In this document: piece by piece, positions 36,171 through 45,091 of the stretch | How positions within the stretch are numbered: the stretch's first letter is position 1 | Layout: the number at the start of each line of letters is the position of its first letter | NCBI GenBank assembly: GCA_964647905.1 | Contig: CAZYJR010000005.1 | Coordinates: 100,602-164,601 of the forward strand | Source of the DNA: CAZYJR01 sp964647905 | GTDB taxonomy: Bacteria; Desulfobacterota; DSM-4660; Desulfatiglandales; HGW-15 | DNA length: 64,000 bases | Reading direction: 5' to 3' | Program-made: the position numbers and the translations under genes | Notes under the pieces: generated by a model | The model's database searches: none | The model's input: the letters and a program-made list of their open reading frames with translations, nothing else | Told to the model about the DNA's origin: nothing

Positions 36171-36213
36171 CTATTTCACCTTCACTGAAATAGTATATTT
36201 AAGACCCGACCCC
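36149..36213. repeat. REP/RAYT-type palindromic element (long inverted repeat)
   Basis: The left arm 36149-36178 and right arm 36186-36213 are complementary over 28 positions, apart from a two-base TA bulge in the left arm, around the loop CCTTCAC. The outer part begins GGGGTCGGGTCTTAA. Elements of this style occur with REP-associated tyrosine transposases and are scattered through genomes as non-autonomous units. No transposase is present nearby. The hairpin ends the ftsB frame and lies 24 bp before the TPR gene, so it may also affect read-through. Confidence 0.75.
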
Positions 36214-36237
36214 GGAACATGGGGGATGGGGGATGAG

Positions 36238-36954
36238 ATGGACGAGTCGATTGTCACCAGCGTTCTGGAGGAGGGCGGGACCGCTCAAGGTCTCTTGATC
36301 GCCGTGCTGAGAGAACTCAAGAAGGACGGTGCAACCCGGACAGTCATCTCCCACTGCCGCCGCGCCCTGGAACAGGACCCGGGTAACGTGGAGCTGCGCC
36401 TGCTCCTGGCCCATGCCTATCTGGACTCGGAGCTCTTGAGCCGGGCGGGTGATGAATTGGAGCAGGCGGCAAGGCGATTGGACGAGATGGCGGAGGCGTA
36501 CCTGGATCTGGCCCGGGTTTATGAGCGGCAGGGCAGAAAGGCCGAGGCGTCCACAGCGGTCGAGGTCTTTCTGGCTCATCACCCTGAAGACGCCCGCGGT
36601 CTGGAGCTAAGAGAGAGCATAGGACCGGCCGAAGAGGAAGGAATGGCTCTGGGTCCGGGGGAGACGGGTGAGCAGCTAGAGGACCCGGGCGAGAGGGATG
36701 ATTTCGAAGAGATTGCGACACCCACCCTGGCCGAGCTCTATGCCAAGCAAGGACAAATCGCTGCGGCCGTCGAGACTTATCGGAGGATCCTTGCCAAGGA
36801 CCCGGAGAATCAGAGGGCCCGGCAGCGGCTCGAGGAGCTGGAGGCCGAGGAACGCGTCGAGGAGAGCGACTTCCAGCGGACGGGGGAACTGGTAGCCGTA
36901 TTGGAGCAATGGTTGGGTCGTATCCGGGAGATGAGGGTTCAAGACGTCCCATGA
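36238..36954 (+). CDS. tetratricopeptide-repeat protein
   Basis: A 238-residue protein with TPR units in residues about 20-120 (HCRRALEQDPGNVELRLLLAHAYLD, AYLDLARVYERQGRKAEAS) and another near 165-205 (LAELYAKQGQIAAAVETYRRILAKDPEN). An acidic linker separates them. TPRs hold protein partners, here unknown. Starts at 36226 and 36238 are both possible; 36238 has GGGG at better spacing. The stop overlaps the next gene (ATGA). Confidence 0.8.
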   Translation: MDESIVTSVLEEGGTAQGLLIAVLRELKKDGATRTVISHCRRALEQDPGNVELRLLLAHAYLDSELLSRAGDELEQAARRLDEMAEAYLDLARVYERQGRKAEASTAVEVFLAHHPEDARGLELRESIGPAEEEGMALGPGETGEQLEDPGERDDFEEIATPTLAELYAKQGQIAAAVETYRRILAKDPENQRARQRLEELEAEERVEESDFQRTGELVAVLEQWLGRIREMRVQDVP

Positions 36955-38015
36955 GTCGAGCGGACTTCCATCTAACCATGACCGGGATCGGGAGCATGCC
37001 AGGGAAGGACGCGGCCGGCACCTGCCGCCTCATCCTGGAAAACCTTGAAGACATGCCGTTTTGGCCCCAGTTGGCGGACTCGAACCCCATGGAAGACATG
37101 GTCATGCAGCAGAGCGGCGGTCTGCCCGGGGTAAGGGTCAGAGAGGACGGACGGGATCTCTTGGTGAGCAGGGACCGCCTGGAGGAGGAGCTCACCGAGT
37201 TTTACGAGCGGTACATCGCAGAGGACGTTGACGCCTTCTCCCTGGGACCGGACCGGGCAAAGGGGCTATACGAGCTCCTCTCCGCCATTAAGAGAGGCGA
37301 GGGGGGGGCAAAGGGGCGGTTCATCAAGGGCCAGAGCGCGGGACCGATCACGATGGCATCCGCCATCCGGCAACCGGACGGAAAGCCTCTCCTCCATGAC
37401 CAGGAACTGATGGAGGCCTTGGTAAAGGCCCTTTCCATCAAGCTCCTGTGGCAGGTGGGGGTCCTGGCCGAGACCGGCAGGCGAGTGGTCGTTTTCATGG
37501 ACGAACCCGCACTATCAGGGGTGGGCTCCGCCTTCTCAGCCATGGACCGGGATCAGGTAACCGGGGCCCTGGCCGAGATCATCCAGTGCCTGAGGGAAAG
37601 ATCCGACGCCCTGGTAGGGATACACTGCTGCGACAACACGGACTGGGCCATGGTGCTCCGGGCCGGGCCCGACATCGTGAGTTTTGACGCCTTCGGGTAC
37701 ATGGAGAGCTTCCTCTTGTACCGGGAGCCGATCCTGGAGTTCCTGGAAAGAGGCGGGGGCATAGCCTGGGGCATTGTGCCCACCGTGGGATCCGCAGGCG
37801 GGGAGAGCCCCGAGGACCTGCGCATTGTCTTGGAAGGGGGTCTCTCCCGCATTTGCTCCTGGGGGGTCGATCGGAATGAGCTCGAGGCCCGCTCCATCCT
37901 GACACCGGCCTGCGGGACCGGGACCATGACCCCCGAGGCCGCGGCAAGGGCCATCAGGATGCTCCCCGCACTGAAGCGGGCTATGGGTATGGGACAGCAG
38001 GGCCCGGGAGGCTGA
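36951..38015 (+). CDS. UroD/MetE-fold protein, methionine synthase-like
   Basis: A 354-residue protein of the uroporphyrinogen decarboxylase/cobalamin-independent methionine synthase superfamily. The front carries TGIGSMPGKD; GIHCCDNTDW and the late PACGTGTM supply His and Cys residues that resemble the zinc site of MetE-type enzymes, and FMDEPAL recalls their substrate loop. It may transfer a methyl group, but the acceptor is unknown. The ATG overlaps the TPR stop by four bases, and the gene overlaps the next by one base. Confidence 0.72.
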   Translation: MSRADFHLTMTGIGSMPGKDAAGTCRLILENLEDMPFWPQLADSNPMEDMVMQQSGGLPGVRVREDGRDLLVSRDRLEEELTEFYERYIAEDVDAFSLGPDRAKGLYELLSAIKRGEGGAKGRFIKGQSAGPITMASAIRQPDGKPLLHDQELMEALVKALSIKLLWQVGVLAETGRRVVVFMDEPALSGVGSAFSAMDRDQVTGALAEIIQCLRERSDALVGIHCCDNTDWAMVLRAGPDIVSFDAFGYMESFLLYREPILEFLERGGGIAWGIVPTVGSAGGESPEDLRIVLEGGLSRICSWGVDRNELEARSILTPACGTGTMTPEAAARAIRMLPALKRAMGMGQQGPGG

Positions 38016-39076
38016 TGGAGCGCAGGACCATATCCAAGTTCTTCCTGGTCGTCTTGATAGGCGCCACCATCCTGCTGGTACGGCTCTTCTGGACCTATAT
38101 CTCAGCCATCGTCCTCGCTCTCTTGATAGCCAGCGCCTTCTTCCCGCTGTACAGCCGCCTGAGGACCGCCCTGAAGGGGCACAGTCAACCGGCGGCGGCG
38201 ATTATGAGCATATTCATTACAGTGGTGCTCCTGATCCCGGTGGGAGGCTTCGTGGGGACGCTCTCCAACGAGGCCTTCGACTTCTATCGAAAGAGCCGAA
38301 ACCTGGTCTCCATCACCAGGATCCAAGAGAGGCTCCAGAGCGACAGCATATGGGCGGTAAGGGTCAGGAAGCTCGCCAAGACCGCGCGCGTGGAGTTGAA
38401 TCTGGAGGCCCTGAACCGGCTGGCCACTTCCATAGGGACATCCGTAGGGCTATACCTCTCCCGCCAGATACGGTCGGTCGCCTCCAACATCTTGAGCCTC
38501 CTCATCCATTTCTTCCTGATGATATTGGTGATCTACTACATATTCAGGGACGGAGAGAAGCTGAAGGCATACATCTCCGAGCTCCTCCCCTTTCCCTCGG
38601 CCCAGCAGGAGCTGGTGGTCGGCAAGTTCCGGGAGATGGGACGGGCGGTGATCGTGGGAAACGGCCTGAGCGGGATGATCCAGGGCGTACTTGCCGGTTT
38701 CGGCTTCGCATTCTCCGGGCTAGGATCCCCCTTCCTCTGGGGCACGGTGGCCGCCTTCATGGCCTTCCTCCCCATTGTGGGGGCCTCCATAGTGTTCATC
38801 CCTGCCACCGCGATCCTGGTTCTACAGGGAGAGATGGCCATGGCCGCCCTGTTCCTTGCTTACAACGCCGCTTACAGCGCACTGATAGAGTACGTGTTGA
38901 AGCCCCGTCTGATAGGAAAGGGTATGCGCATGAACCCCCTCCTGGTCTTCATAGGGGTGCTGGGCGGGCTCAAGCTTTTCGGCATCCTGGGCGTGGTGTA
39001 CGGACCGCTGATCATGACCACCTTCCTCACCCTGGCCGAGATTTATAGGCTTGAATACAAGGATGCCATGGTGTAG
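38015..39076 (+). CDS. AI-2E/PerM-family membrane protein
   Basis: A 353-residue membrane protein with eight or so hydrophobic segments: a pair at the N-terminus, one near residue 70, and a C-terminal cluster with AAFMAFLPIVGASIVFIPA and LIGKGMRMNPLLVFIGVLGGLKLFGILGVVYGPL, typical of the family. Members have been linked to AI-2 export and to sodium/proton exchange, so the substrate is uncertain. The start overlaps the preceding stop (TGATG). Confidence 0.85.
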   Translation: MERRTISKFFLVVLIGATILLVRLFWTYISAIVLALLIASAFFPLYSRLRTALKGHSQPAAAIMSIFITVVLLIPVGGFVGTLSNEAFDFYRKSRNLVSITRIQERLQSDSIWAVRVRKLAKTARVELNLEALNRLATSIGTSVGLYLSRQIRSVASNILSLLIHFFLMILVIYYIFRDGEKLKAYISELLPFPSAQQELVVGKFREMGRAVIVGNGLSGMIQGVLAGFGFAFSGLGSPFLWGTVAAFMAFLPIVGASIVFIPATAILVLQGEMAMAALFLAYNAAYSALIEYVLKPRLIGKGMRMNPLLVFIGVLGGLKLFGILGVVYGPLIMTTFLTLAEIYRLEYKDAMV

Positions 39077-39131
39077 ATATGGATCCCTCTCCTTCCACCT
39101 TTATACCGGGGGGCACACGAGGAGAACACGG

Positions 39132-39623
39132 ATGGATACTGAAAAGATTCTGCGCGGCAGGTACATCCTGGTAGTGGACGACGAGCCGGACATCCTGGAG
39201 CTCCTGGTGGAGATCCTGGAGATCTGCCGAATCGACAAGGCCTCGAGCTTTGAACAGGCCAAGGAACTGCTGGAGCGGAACCGCTACGACCTGGCCATAC
39301 TGGACATCATGGGGGTCAAGGGATACGAGCTGCTGGAGATCGCCCGCCTAAGGGACATCCCCGCATTGATGCTGACAGCCCATGCGCTCACCAAGGAGGA
39401 CCTCAAGAAGTCGGCGGAGAAAGGGGCCTCGTTCTACGCGCCCAAGGATGAGATGAACCGCATAGATGTCTTTGCCGCCGATGTGATCGAGGCCCGGGAA
39501 AAGGGGAAGAACGTGTGGGCGCGGTGGTATGAGCGGCTGAGCGGGTTCTTTGATCGTCGCTTCGGACCGGACTGGAAGGAGGCGGATCCGGAGTTTTGGG
39601 AGCGTATGACCAAGTACTGGTGA
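39132..39623 (+). CDS. single-domain response regulator
   Basis: A 163-residue protein. The receiver spans residues about 10-125 with the acidic pair VVDDEPD, phospho-acceptor Asp in LAILDIMG and Lys in APKDEM. The remaining 40 residues are not a DNA-binding domain (they include WARWYERLSGFFDRRFGPDW). It could control a partner by phosphorylation. No kinase gene is adjacent. The ATG at 39132 is preferred over a long upstream extension that overlaps the membrane protein gene. Confidence 0.85.
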   Translation: MDTEKILRGRYILVVDDEPDILELLVEILEICRIDKASSFEQAKELLERNRYDLAILDIMGVKGYELLEIARLRDIPALMLTAHALTKEDLKKSAEKGASFYAPKDEMNRIDVFAADVIEAREKGKNVWARWYERLSGFFDRRFGPDWKEADPEFWERMTKYW

Positions 39624-39625
39624 GT

Positions 39626-40627
39626 CTATAATCCCCCGAGCATCTCAACGAATGTCTCCAGCCTGGTCACCGTGCGCCCGTCCAAAGGTCCGGGCCGATC
39701 GCCTTCCAGGGTCAGGATGGGGATGTCCAGTGCCTCCCTGAGCAAGATGTCATGAATCTGCCTGTGGCAAAACATTTGCGTGTAGTGGACCAGCCCATGG
39801 AGGCCCCTCTTTCTGGCCTCCTCCCTGATGTCCGCTATTCTGCCTTCGATTCCGTACGGATAAGTATATAAGAGATAGGCCTCTAGCAGGTCCCGGCCGG
39901 CGTTGGGCAGGCAGAACTGCCTTTGAACCTCGTTGAAGACCACTCGGCCGCCCATACGCTCCACCGACCGGTAGAGGTCGGTGAAAACGGCCGGTACACC
40001 CACATATCCGATTCTTACCTCCTCCCCCATCGAGGGGCGAGCGCACGCCTCTTCAAGAAACGCCTCCACTTCGGCCTCGAACCGATCCGGGCTGGACTTG
40101 AAGTCCGAGCCGTTTACCAGAAACAGGTGGTTCTCCTCCCCGCCCACCCTGTTCTCCTCATAGGTGAGCCTGTCGATCTCGCGGAGCTTAGCCCGTATAC
40201 GGTCCAGACGCCTCCGGGCCAGCGCCACTTCATCCCTTCCGGCGCCCAGGCTCCTCCTCAGGCGGTCCACCTGGCGTTCCAGGGTGCGTCGGTCGCGGTC
40301 CAGGGGATAATCGAAGCGGTCTATGCGCACCCCGCGGCTCTCCAGGACCTCGGACAGGGCTATGGTATTGCTGCAATCCCCGCCCGTGACCGCAACCACC
40401 CTCTCTATGCCGGTCTCCGTCACCGCGCCGTATATACCCTTGATCCAAGCGCACACACTGCGCGGGAAGCCGTCCGCCTCGGCCCTGGCGAGCAGTGCAG
40501 CCGGGTCCTCCCAGGTTATGAAGACGTTATTGAGATCCACAGGGCGCATCCCTGCGGCATAGATCACTTCCACGGGCACCGTGGTGGTGATGCCCACCAG
40601 AGGGCCGCTGGGGTCGAACGGGCTCAC
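39626..40627 (-). CDS. 2-hydroxyacyl-CoA dehydratase D-component family protein
   Basis: A 333-residue protein of the HgdB/BcrC/FldC superfamily. It starts GPLVGITTTVPVEVIYAAGMRPVDL, the usual beginning of this fold, and has cysteines at GGDCSNT and MFCHRQIHD plus CAWIKG that could hold a [4Fe-4S] cluster. Characterised members dehydrate 2-hydroxyacyl-CoA or reduce aromatic rings with a partner subunit and an activating ATPase; neither is adjacent, so it may have another role. It starts at a GTG overlapping the phosphoesterase stop by four bases. Confidence 0.8.
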   Translation of the reverse strand: MSPFDPSGPLVGITTTVPVEVIYAAGMRPVDLNNVFITWEDPAALLARAEADGFPRSVCAWIKGIYGAVTETGIERVVAVTGGDCSNTIALSEVLESRGVRIDRFDYPLDRDRRTLERQVDRLRRSLGAGRDEVALARRRLDRIRAKLREIDRLTYEENRVGGEENHLFLVNGSDFKSSPDRFEAEVEAFLEEACARPSMGEEVRIGYVGVPAVFTDLYRSVERMGGRVVFNEVQRQFCLPNAGRDLLEAYLLYTYPYGIEGRIADIREEARKRGLHGLVHYTQMFCHRQIHDILLREALDIPILTLEGDRPGPLDGRTVTRLETFVEMLGGL

Positions 40628-41301
40628 CTTCCGCCCGCATCCACTGATATGAAGCGCCCCTTGGGGAGCTCCAGGCAGGTGAGCTTGTTGCCGAAGACCG
40701 CGCCGGTGTCAAGGCCGATCTTGTTTTCCATCACCAGGGGCTCATGAAAAGGCGTGTGCCCGAAGACCACGGTTCGGCCGAAGTCCTGATCAGAGTCAAT
40801 GAAGGTCTCGCGAATCCACAAAAGATCCTCGGTGTCCTGCCGGTGCAAGGGGATGCCGGGCCTGAGCCCTGCGTGGACCACTAGGAACTCCCCCAGGTCC
40901 AGGTAGAGCTTTAGTGAGCTGAAGAAATGAAGGTGCTCCTCGGAGATCAGCCTCTCCCCGGGGATATACTCCTCTATCCCGTAGCTCCTGAAGGTGCTCA
41001 GCCCGCCGTTCGCCAGACAGAGGCGCGGATCCCCGGTCTTGAGAAAGCCCAGGAATAGATTCTCGTGGTTTCCCATGAGGCACTCAACCCCGTACGACCG
41101 GCCGGACGAGATCTCCAGTATGAGATCCACCACGCCCTTGGGATCCTCGCCGCGGTCCACATAGTCGCCCACGAAGATCAGCCTGTCCCTGCCCGGTGTC
41201 CAGCCTATTCGATCCAGGAGTTTCTGCAGCAGTCTGCGGCACCCGTGTATGTCACCTATGATCAAGGTTCGCTCGTAAGTTGAGGCAGTGTCCTGAGTCA
41301 T
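40624..41301 (-). CDS. calcineurin-like metallophosphoesterase (PrpA/ApaH type)
   Basis: A 225-residue phosphoesterase with the complete motif set: GDIHG near residue 17, GDYVDRGED, GNHE, HAGLRPG and GHTPFHEPL. These bind two metals. Family members act as serine/threonine protein phosphatases or hydrolyse dinucleoside polyphosphates. It overlaps the dehydratase-family gene by four bases, so the two are probably co-expressed. Confidence 0.9.
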   Translation of the reverse strand: MTQDTASTYERTLIIGDIHGCRRLLQKLLDRIGWTPGRDRLIFVGDYVDRGEDPKGVVDLILEISSGRSYGVECLMGNHENLFLGFLKTGDPRLCLANGGLSTFRSYGIEEYIPGERLISEEHLHFFSSLKLYLDLGEFLVVHAGLRPGIPLHRQDTEDLLWIRETFIDSDQDFGRTVVFGHTPFHEPLVMENKIGLDTGAVFGNKLTCLELPKGRFISVDAGGR

Positions 41302-41352
41302 CAGTCCTCTCTTGTCTCATCCAACTGACCGCATGAAGCGCTCAATTGAGGT

Positions 41353-42282
41353 TCAGAAGAGCAGGAACCGAATCCGGTCCCGTGAATCCAGCCTGTGGAG
41401 CCCGGCACTGCGCGCCGCCCCGGTGGCCTCCCTGTACTCCTCGGCGGTAAGCCGCCTGTTTATCAGGGGATCCCTGTGGGCGCCCCCGCAGGGCCGGTAT
41501 TGGTCCATCACGTTGATATACGTATCCGTTGAGAGCTCACGGGCTATGAAATCCATCACCTCGGGGGTACCGGCTATGCCGCCCGGCATGACCAGGTGCC
41601 GCACCAGGAGCCCCCGCTTGGCCACACCCCGCTGGTCGATCTCCAGGTCACCCACCTGGCGGTGCATCTCCTTCAAGGCCGCTCTTGCCACCTCCGGGTA
41701 GTCGGGGGCATGGCAAAACCTTTCGGCCCACCCGGGATCCCAGAACTTGAAATCCGGCATGTAGATGTCAACCACTCCTTCCAGCATCCTGAGGGTCTCC
41801 ACCTTATCGTAGCCGCCGGAGTTGTAAACCAGGGGCAGCCTCAGGCCGTCCGCCGCCGCCTCGGCAAGGGCCTCCAGGACCTGGGGCACCACGTGGGTCG
41901 GAGTAACGATATTGATGTTGTGGCACCCCTGTCCGGCCAGGTCCAACATGAATCCCGAGAGTCTCCTTGCCGGGACTTCCACCCCATGGTTCCCATGGCT
42001 TATATCTTCGTTCTGGCAGAACAGGCAAAGAAGGTTGCAGGAGCTCATGAATACCGTTCCCGAGCCGCTCCGGCCCACCAGGGGGGATTCCTCGCCGAAG
42101 TGGGGACTGTAGCTCGCCACCCTGGCCAGGCGGCCTGTCCTGCAGTAGCCGATCTCGCCCTCAAGCCTGTTCACACGGCACTCGCGCGGGCAGAGCCGGC
42201 AGGAAGCCAGCATTGATACGGCCCCCTGTGCCCTCTCGGCCAGCTCCCCGCTCTCGGCCGATTGTCCGTAGGATGGTTCCAT
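41353..42282 (-). CDS. radical SAM protein, PflA-like
   Basis: A 309-residue radical SAM enzyme. The cluster motif is CNLLCLFCQN (CX3CX2C) near residue 82; an N-terminal cysteine set (CRLCPRECRVNR...YCRTG) could hold a further metal site. It resembles the putative pyruvate formate-lyase activating enzyme group (COG1313), whose target is unknown. No glycyl-radical enzyme is nearby. It starts at an ATG with only a weak ribosome site. Confidence 0.88.
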   Translation of the reverse strand: MEPSYGQSAESGELAERAQGAVSMLASCRLCPRECRVNRLEGEIGYCRTGRLARVASYSPHFGEESPLVGRSGSGTVFMSSCNLLCLFCQNEDISHGNHGVEVPARRLSGFMLDLAGQGCHNINIVTPTHVVPQVLEALAEAAADGLRLPLVYNSGGYDKVETLRMLEGVVDIYMPDFKFWDPGWAERFCHAPDYPEVARAALKEMHRQVGDLEIDQRGVAKRGLLVRHLVMPGGIAGTPEVMDFIARELSTDTYINVMDQYRPCGGAHRDPLINRRLTAEEYREATGAARSAGLHRLDSRDRIRFLLF

Positions 42283-42325
42283 AAAGAGGCCCCCAGGCTC
42301 GCGACCCTGGCCTTGAGAAAATGAT

Positions 42326-42365
42326 AACGCCTCCCGGGCCGCTGCTCCCGCCCCTAGGAGGCGTT
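42326..42365 (-). terminator. stem-loop after the BI-1-like gene
   Basis: AACGCCTCC at 42326-42334 and GGAGGCGTT at 42357-42365 are perfectly complementary and the stem can extend by about three pairs with one mismatch. Downstream on the minus strand is a T-rich stretch (TTATCATTTTC), not a clean run. It is a candidate terminator between two minus-strand genes. Confidence 0.5.
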
Positions 42366-42388
42366 GTCAAAGACCCGGAAAGATCGAT

Positions 42389-43096
42389 CTATTCGCGAGC
42401 ACCGCCGAAGATTCGCAGCATCAAGAGGAACAGGTTGATGAAGTCCAGATAGAGCGACAGCGCCCCGAGTATGGCCCCCTTGCGGATCACCCCGGCATCC
42501 AGTCCAGCGGGCTGGGTGAGCGCCATGTTCTTGATCTTCTGGGTATCGTAGGCGGTCAGCCCCACGAAAACGAAGACCCCGATATAGCTCACCACCATGC
42601 TCACCGCGCTGCTCCTGACGAACATGTTCACCAGGGAGGCGATAATGATGCCTATCAGGCCCATCATCAAAAAGCCTCCCCATGAGGTGAGATCCTTCTT
42701 GGTGGTCCAACCGTAGACGCTGCAGGCAACGAACGTACCGGCGCAAATAAAGAAGGTGCTCACAATGGATGCCCCGGCGTAGACCAAGAAAATGAATGAG
42801 ATGGTCACCCCGTTCAGGCCCGCGTACAGCACGAAAAGCGAGGTGGCGGTGCCAGCGCTCATGCGGTTGACCATCCCGCTGATGGAAAAGACCAGGGCCA
42901 GCTCCGCTATTATAAGACCAAAAAATATCAGGCTGTTACCAAAAACAAGGTCCCGGATGGCCGGTGTATGCGCGACCAGATAAGCCACCACGCCGGTGAG
43001 GGCAAGGCCCACGCCCATCCAGTTGTAGACGCTCCTTACATAATCGTTTACCAGGACCTGTGTCTTCTCCCTGGTGGCAAGCATCGCATCGACCAT
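42389..43096 (-). CDS. Bax inhibitor-1/YccA-family membrane protein
   Basis: A 235-residue protein with seven membrane segments and the family pattern VRSVYNWMGVGLALTGVVAYLVA near the N-terminus and VGLTAYDTQKIKNMA before the last segments. Bacterial members act as calcium-leak channels or interact with the FtsH protease system. The ATG at 43096 follows GGGAGGAG; an in-frame ATG at 43114 is less likely. A sigma-70-like promoter lies about 80 bp upstream. Confidence 0.9.
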   Translation of the reverse strand: MVDAMLATREKTQVLVNDYVRSVYNWMGVGLALTGVVAYLVAHTPAIRDLVFGNSLIFFGLIIAELALVFSISGMVNRMSAGTATSLFVLYAGLNGVTISFIFLVYAGASIVSTFFICAGTFVACSVYGWTTKKDLTSWGGFLMMGLIGIIIASLVNMFVRSSAVSMVVSYIGVFVFVGLTAYDTQKIKNMALTQPAGLDAGVIRKGAILGALSLYLDFINLFLLMLRIFGGARE

Positions 43097-43177
43097 CGGT
43101 TGTTCTCCTCCCATTCTCTCTCGTTGAATTCAGGCCTGAATCGACCGAAACGCTCGGCCCGACTCGGCTACATGGTT

Positions 43178-43205
43178 ATTATAAGTGCGCGGCCGAGGAG
43201 TTCAA
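43178..43205 (-). promoter_or_regulatory. sigma-70 promoter of the BI-1-like gene
   Basis: Minus strand TTGAAC (43200-43205), a 16-bp spacer and a perfect TATAAT (43178-43183). It overlaps the last codons of the upstream glycosyltransferase gene. Confidence 0.6.
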
Positions 43206-44252
43206 GCCGGAAACGCCCAAAAGCCGCACCGCCCGGTCCCAGACCTCGTCCACCTCTATGAGATCCATACACCAGCCCCCGGGGCGCTCGCAGTACTCCT
43301 GGCGGCACCCCCGGCAGGGCACGTACCCGGAAACCGTCTCCACCCAGGGGCCCACCGGCCTCCACATGTGCGGGAACGTAGGACCGAAAAGGGAGATCGT
43401 GGGGCACCCGACCGCCGCCGCAAGGTGCCCCGGGGCCGAATCGTTGCCCACGAAGAGCGATGAGCGGCGAAAGAGCTCGGCCAGCTCAATGAGACCAAGG
43501 GAAGTCGACCGCAAGGCCGGTGCGAACCCCATGCCCTGCTCCACCCTGTCAAGGAGTTCGTCCTCGCCGGGGCCTCCCACCAACAGCACGCCGCAGCCGT
43601 AAGCCTCCCTCAGCCTGCGTGCCAACTCGGCAAACCGCTCCGGCCGCCATTGCCTGAGCCGCCCGCGTGCGCCGGGGTGTATGGCGACCAGGGGACCCTG
43701 GTCAGGGATGCCCGCTCGTGCCAGCAAACCGGAGACCCTCGCCCTGACCCCGCCCGGGGTATGCAGGGTGAAATCTCTTTTGAAACCCCGCAACCCCAGG
43801 AGCCTGAGGGCCTCCAACTGGTGATCCACTATGTGCCGCGATGAAGGATCAGAGTCCACGAAGCGGTTCATCAGGACCCGGGAGAGGGTGCTTGCATGGC
43901 AATGACTTATCCTGAGCGGCGCGCCGGTCAGGAAACAGATGAGAGCGGCCCTGTCCCCGTGGGTGAAGTCTATCACCGCGTCAAAGCGCCGAGACCTCAA
44001 GCCATGAATCAGCTTAATTTGATATACTATTGATTTTAAAGACGTCTTTTTGGCAAAAGCATAGTCGTAGACCCACACCCTGCGGATCCACGGGTTGTGG
44101 GATAGCAAGGACTCGGTACCCCGGTTGAGCATGACGTCGACAGACCACGCCGGGGCCTTCCTCTTCAGGTTCTCCACCACGGGCAGTATGCTGAAGGTGT
44201 CGCCGATGTACCTCAGCTTTACCACCAGTATGCGTTTCCCTCCCTGGTCCAC
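43179..44252 (-). CDS. glycosyltransferase family 9 (LPS heptosyltransferase-like)
   Basis: A 357-residue GT9 enzyme: ILVVKLRYIGDTFSILPVVENLK at the N-terminus, IHPGARGRLRQWRPERFAELA in the middle, and VGNDSAPGHLAAAVGCPTISLFGPT near residue 265, the nucleotide-sugar binding part. It probably adds heptose or a related sugar to the lipopolysaccharide core. It starts at a GTG with AAGGG upstream and follows a GT2 gene by 23 bp. A short AT-rich patch (about 44008-44062) encodes a Lys/Ile-rich segment. Confidence 0.9.
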   Translation of the reverse strand: MDQGGKRILVVKLRYIGDTFSILPVVENLKRKAPAWSVDVMLNRGTESLLSHNPWIRRVWVYDYAFAKKTSLKSIVYQIKLIHGLRSRRFDAVIDFTHGDRAALICFLTGAPLRISHCHASTLSRVLMNRFVDSDPSSRHIVDHQLEALRLLGLRGFKRDFTLHTPGGVRARVSGLLARAGIPDQGPLVAIHPGARGRLRQWRPERFAELARRLREAYGCGVLLVGGPGEDELLDRVEQGMGFAPALRSTSLGLIELAELFRRSSLFVGNDSAPGHLAAAVGCPTISLFGPTFPHMWRPVGPWVETVSGYVPCRGCRQEYCERPGGWCMDLIEVDEVWDRAVRLLGVSGLNSSAAHL

Positions 44253-44275
44253 TTATATCCCTTATGTCCCCTTCC

Positions 44276-45073
44276 TCATCCGCCGACATCTCGCTGGAGC
44301 TCCAGGAGCTTGGCATATTTGAGAAAGGACCCCCCGGCGTTCATGGTCGATATGACAAAACCATCCACCCCTTCCAGCAGACCCAGCTCCAGTATGTAAG
44401 TGCGGAAGAACATCCACACCCCGTGAAGCACCGGGGCCGCCGGGCTTACGACCCTACCCTGTTCGAACATGGACCCGGCCGCCAGATCTGAGTATGCCTC
44501 CATCTTGGCCACCAGGTCGGAGTAATTCCTGAAGCTCCGGTGCTCGATTGCCTCCTCGAGCTCCTTGACCCCGCCCTTGTGCACCACCCAGCGCTCGTGG
44601 ACCGAGCGGCCGTCAAAGGCGCCAGCCCTGCGGTCGGCCAGGCGTACGACCCGGTCCGGCCACCAGCCGCAGCGGCGTATCCAGCGGCCGTGAAGGAAAT
44701 TCCTCCTGCGGAAGCTGTAGGCCGCGACCCCCTCCTCCCCTGCCCGAACCGCCCCGGCCGCTGCGCGCGCGGTCTCCTCCGGGAGCCTCTCATCCGCATC
44801 CAGCACAAAGACCCAGTCGTTGCAGCATTGATCCACTGCGAACTGCTTCTGGGCCGAGAACCCCCGCCAGGGCTCCACATATACCCTGGCCCCCATATCC
44901 CTCGCGATGGAGACCGTCCTGTCCGTGCTCCCCGAGTCCACCACCACCACTTCCTCTGCAAAGGCCGCACTGGCCAGGCATGCGGGAAGGCGCTCCTCCT
45001 CGTCCCTGGTGATTACGGCCACCGAAAGCCCGGCGGCCTTTTCCGGGGAGACCCCCAAATCAGACTCCTTCAA
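44276..45073 (-). CDS. glycosyltransferase family 2 (WaaE/KdtX-like)
   Basis: A 265-residue GT2 enzyme: LSVAVITRDEEERLPACLAS, VVVDSGSTDRTVSIA and VFVLDADERLPEE, the last holding the metal-binding DxD-like motif. The mid-region FLHGRWIRRCGWWPDRVVRL is typical of the WaaE group that adds glucose to inner-core heptose. It probably works with the neighbouring GT9 enzyme. The start is a TTG at 45073, 18 bp after the PFK stop. Confidence 0.87.
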   Translation of the reverse strand: MKESDLGVSPEKAAGLSVAVITRDEEERLPACLASAAFAEEVVVVDSGSTDRTVSIARDMGARVYVEPWRGFSAQKQFAVDQCCNDWVFVLDADERLPEETARAAAGAVRAGEEGVAAYSFRRRNFLHGRWIRRCGWWPDRVVRLADRRAGAFDGRSVHERWVVHKGGVKELEEAIEHRSFRNYSDLVAKMEAYSDLAAGSMFEQGRVVSPAAPVLHGVWMFFRTYILELGLLEGVDGFVISTMNAGGSFLKYAKLLELQRDVGG

Positions 45074-45091
45074 AACACCACCGGGGGCAGG

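Noticed and set aside
36149..36213. The large hairpin considered simply as a rho-independent terminator
   Set aside because: It is far longer than a terminator, has no T-run and starts within coding sequence; an inserted palindromic element fits better, though it may still affect transcription.
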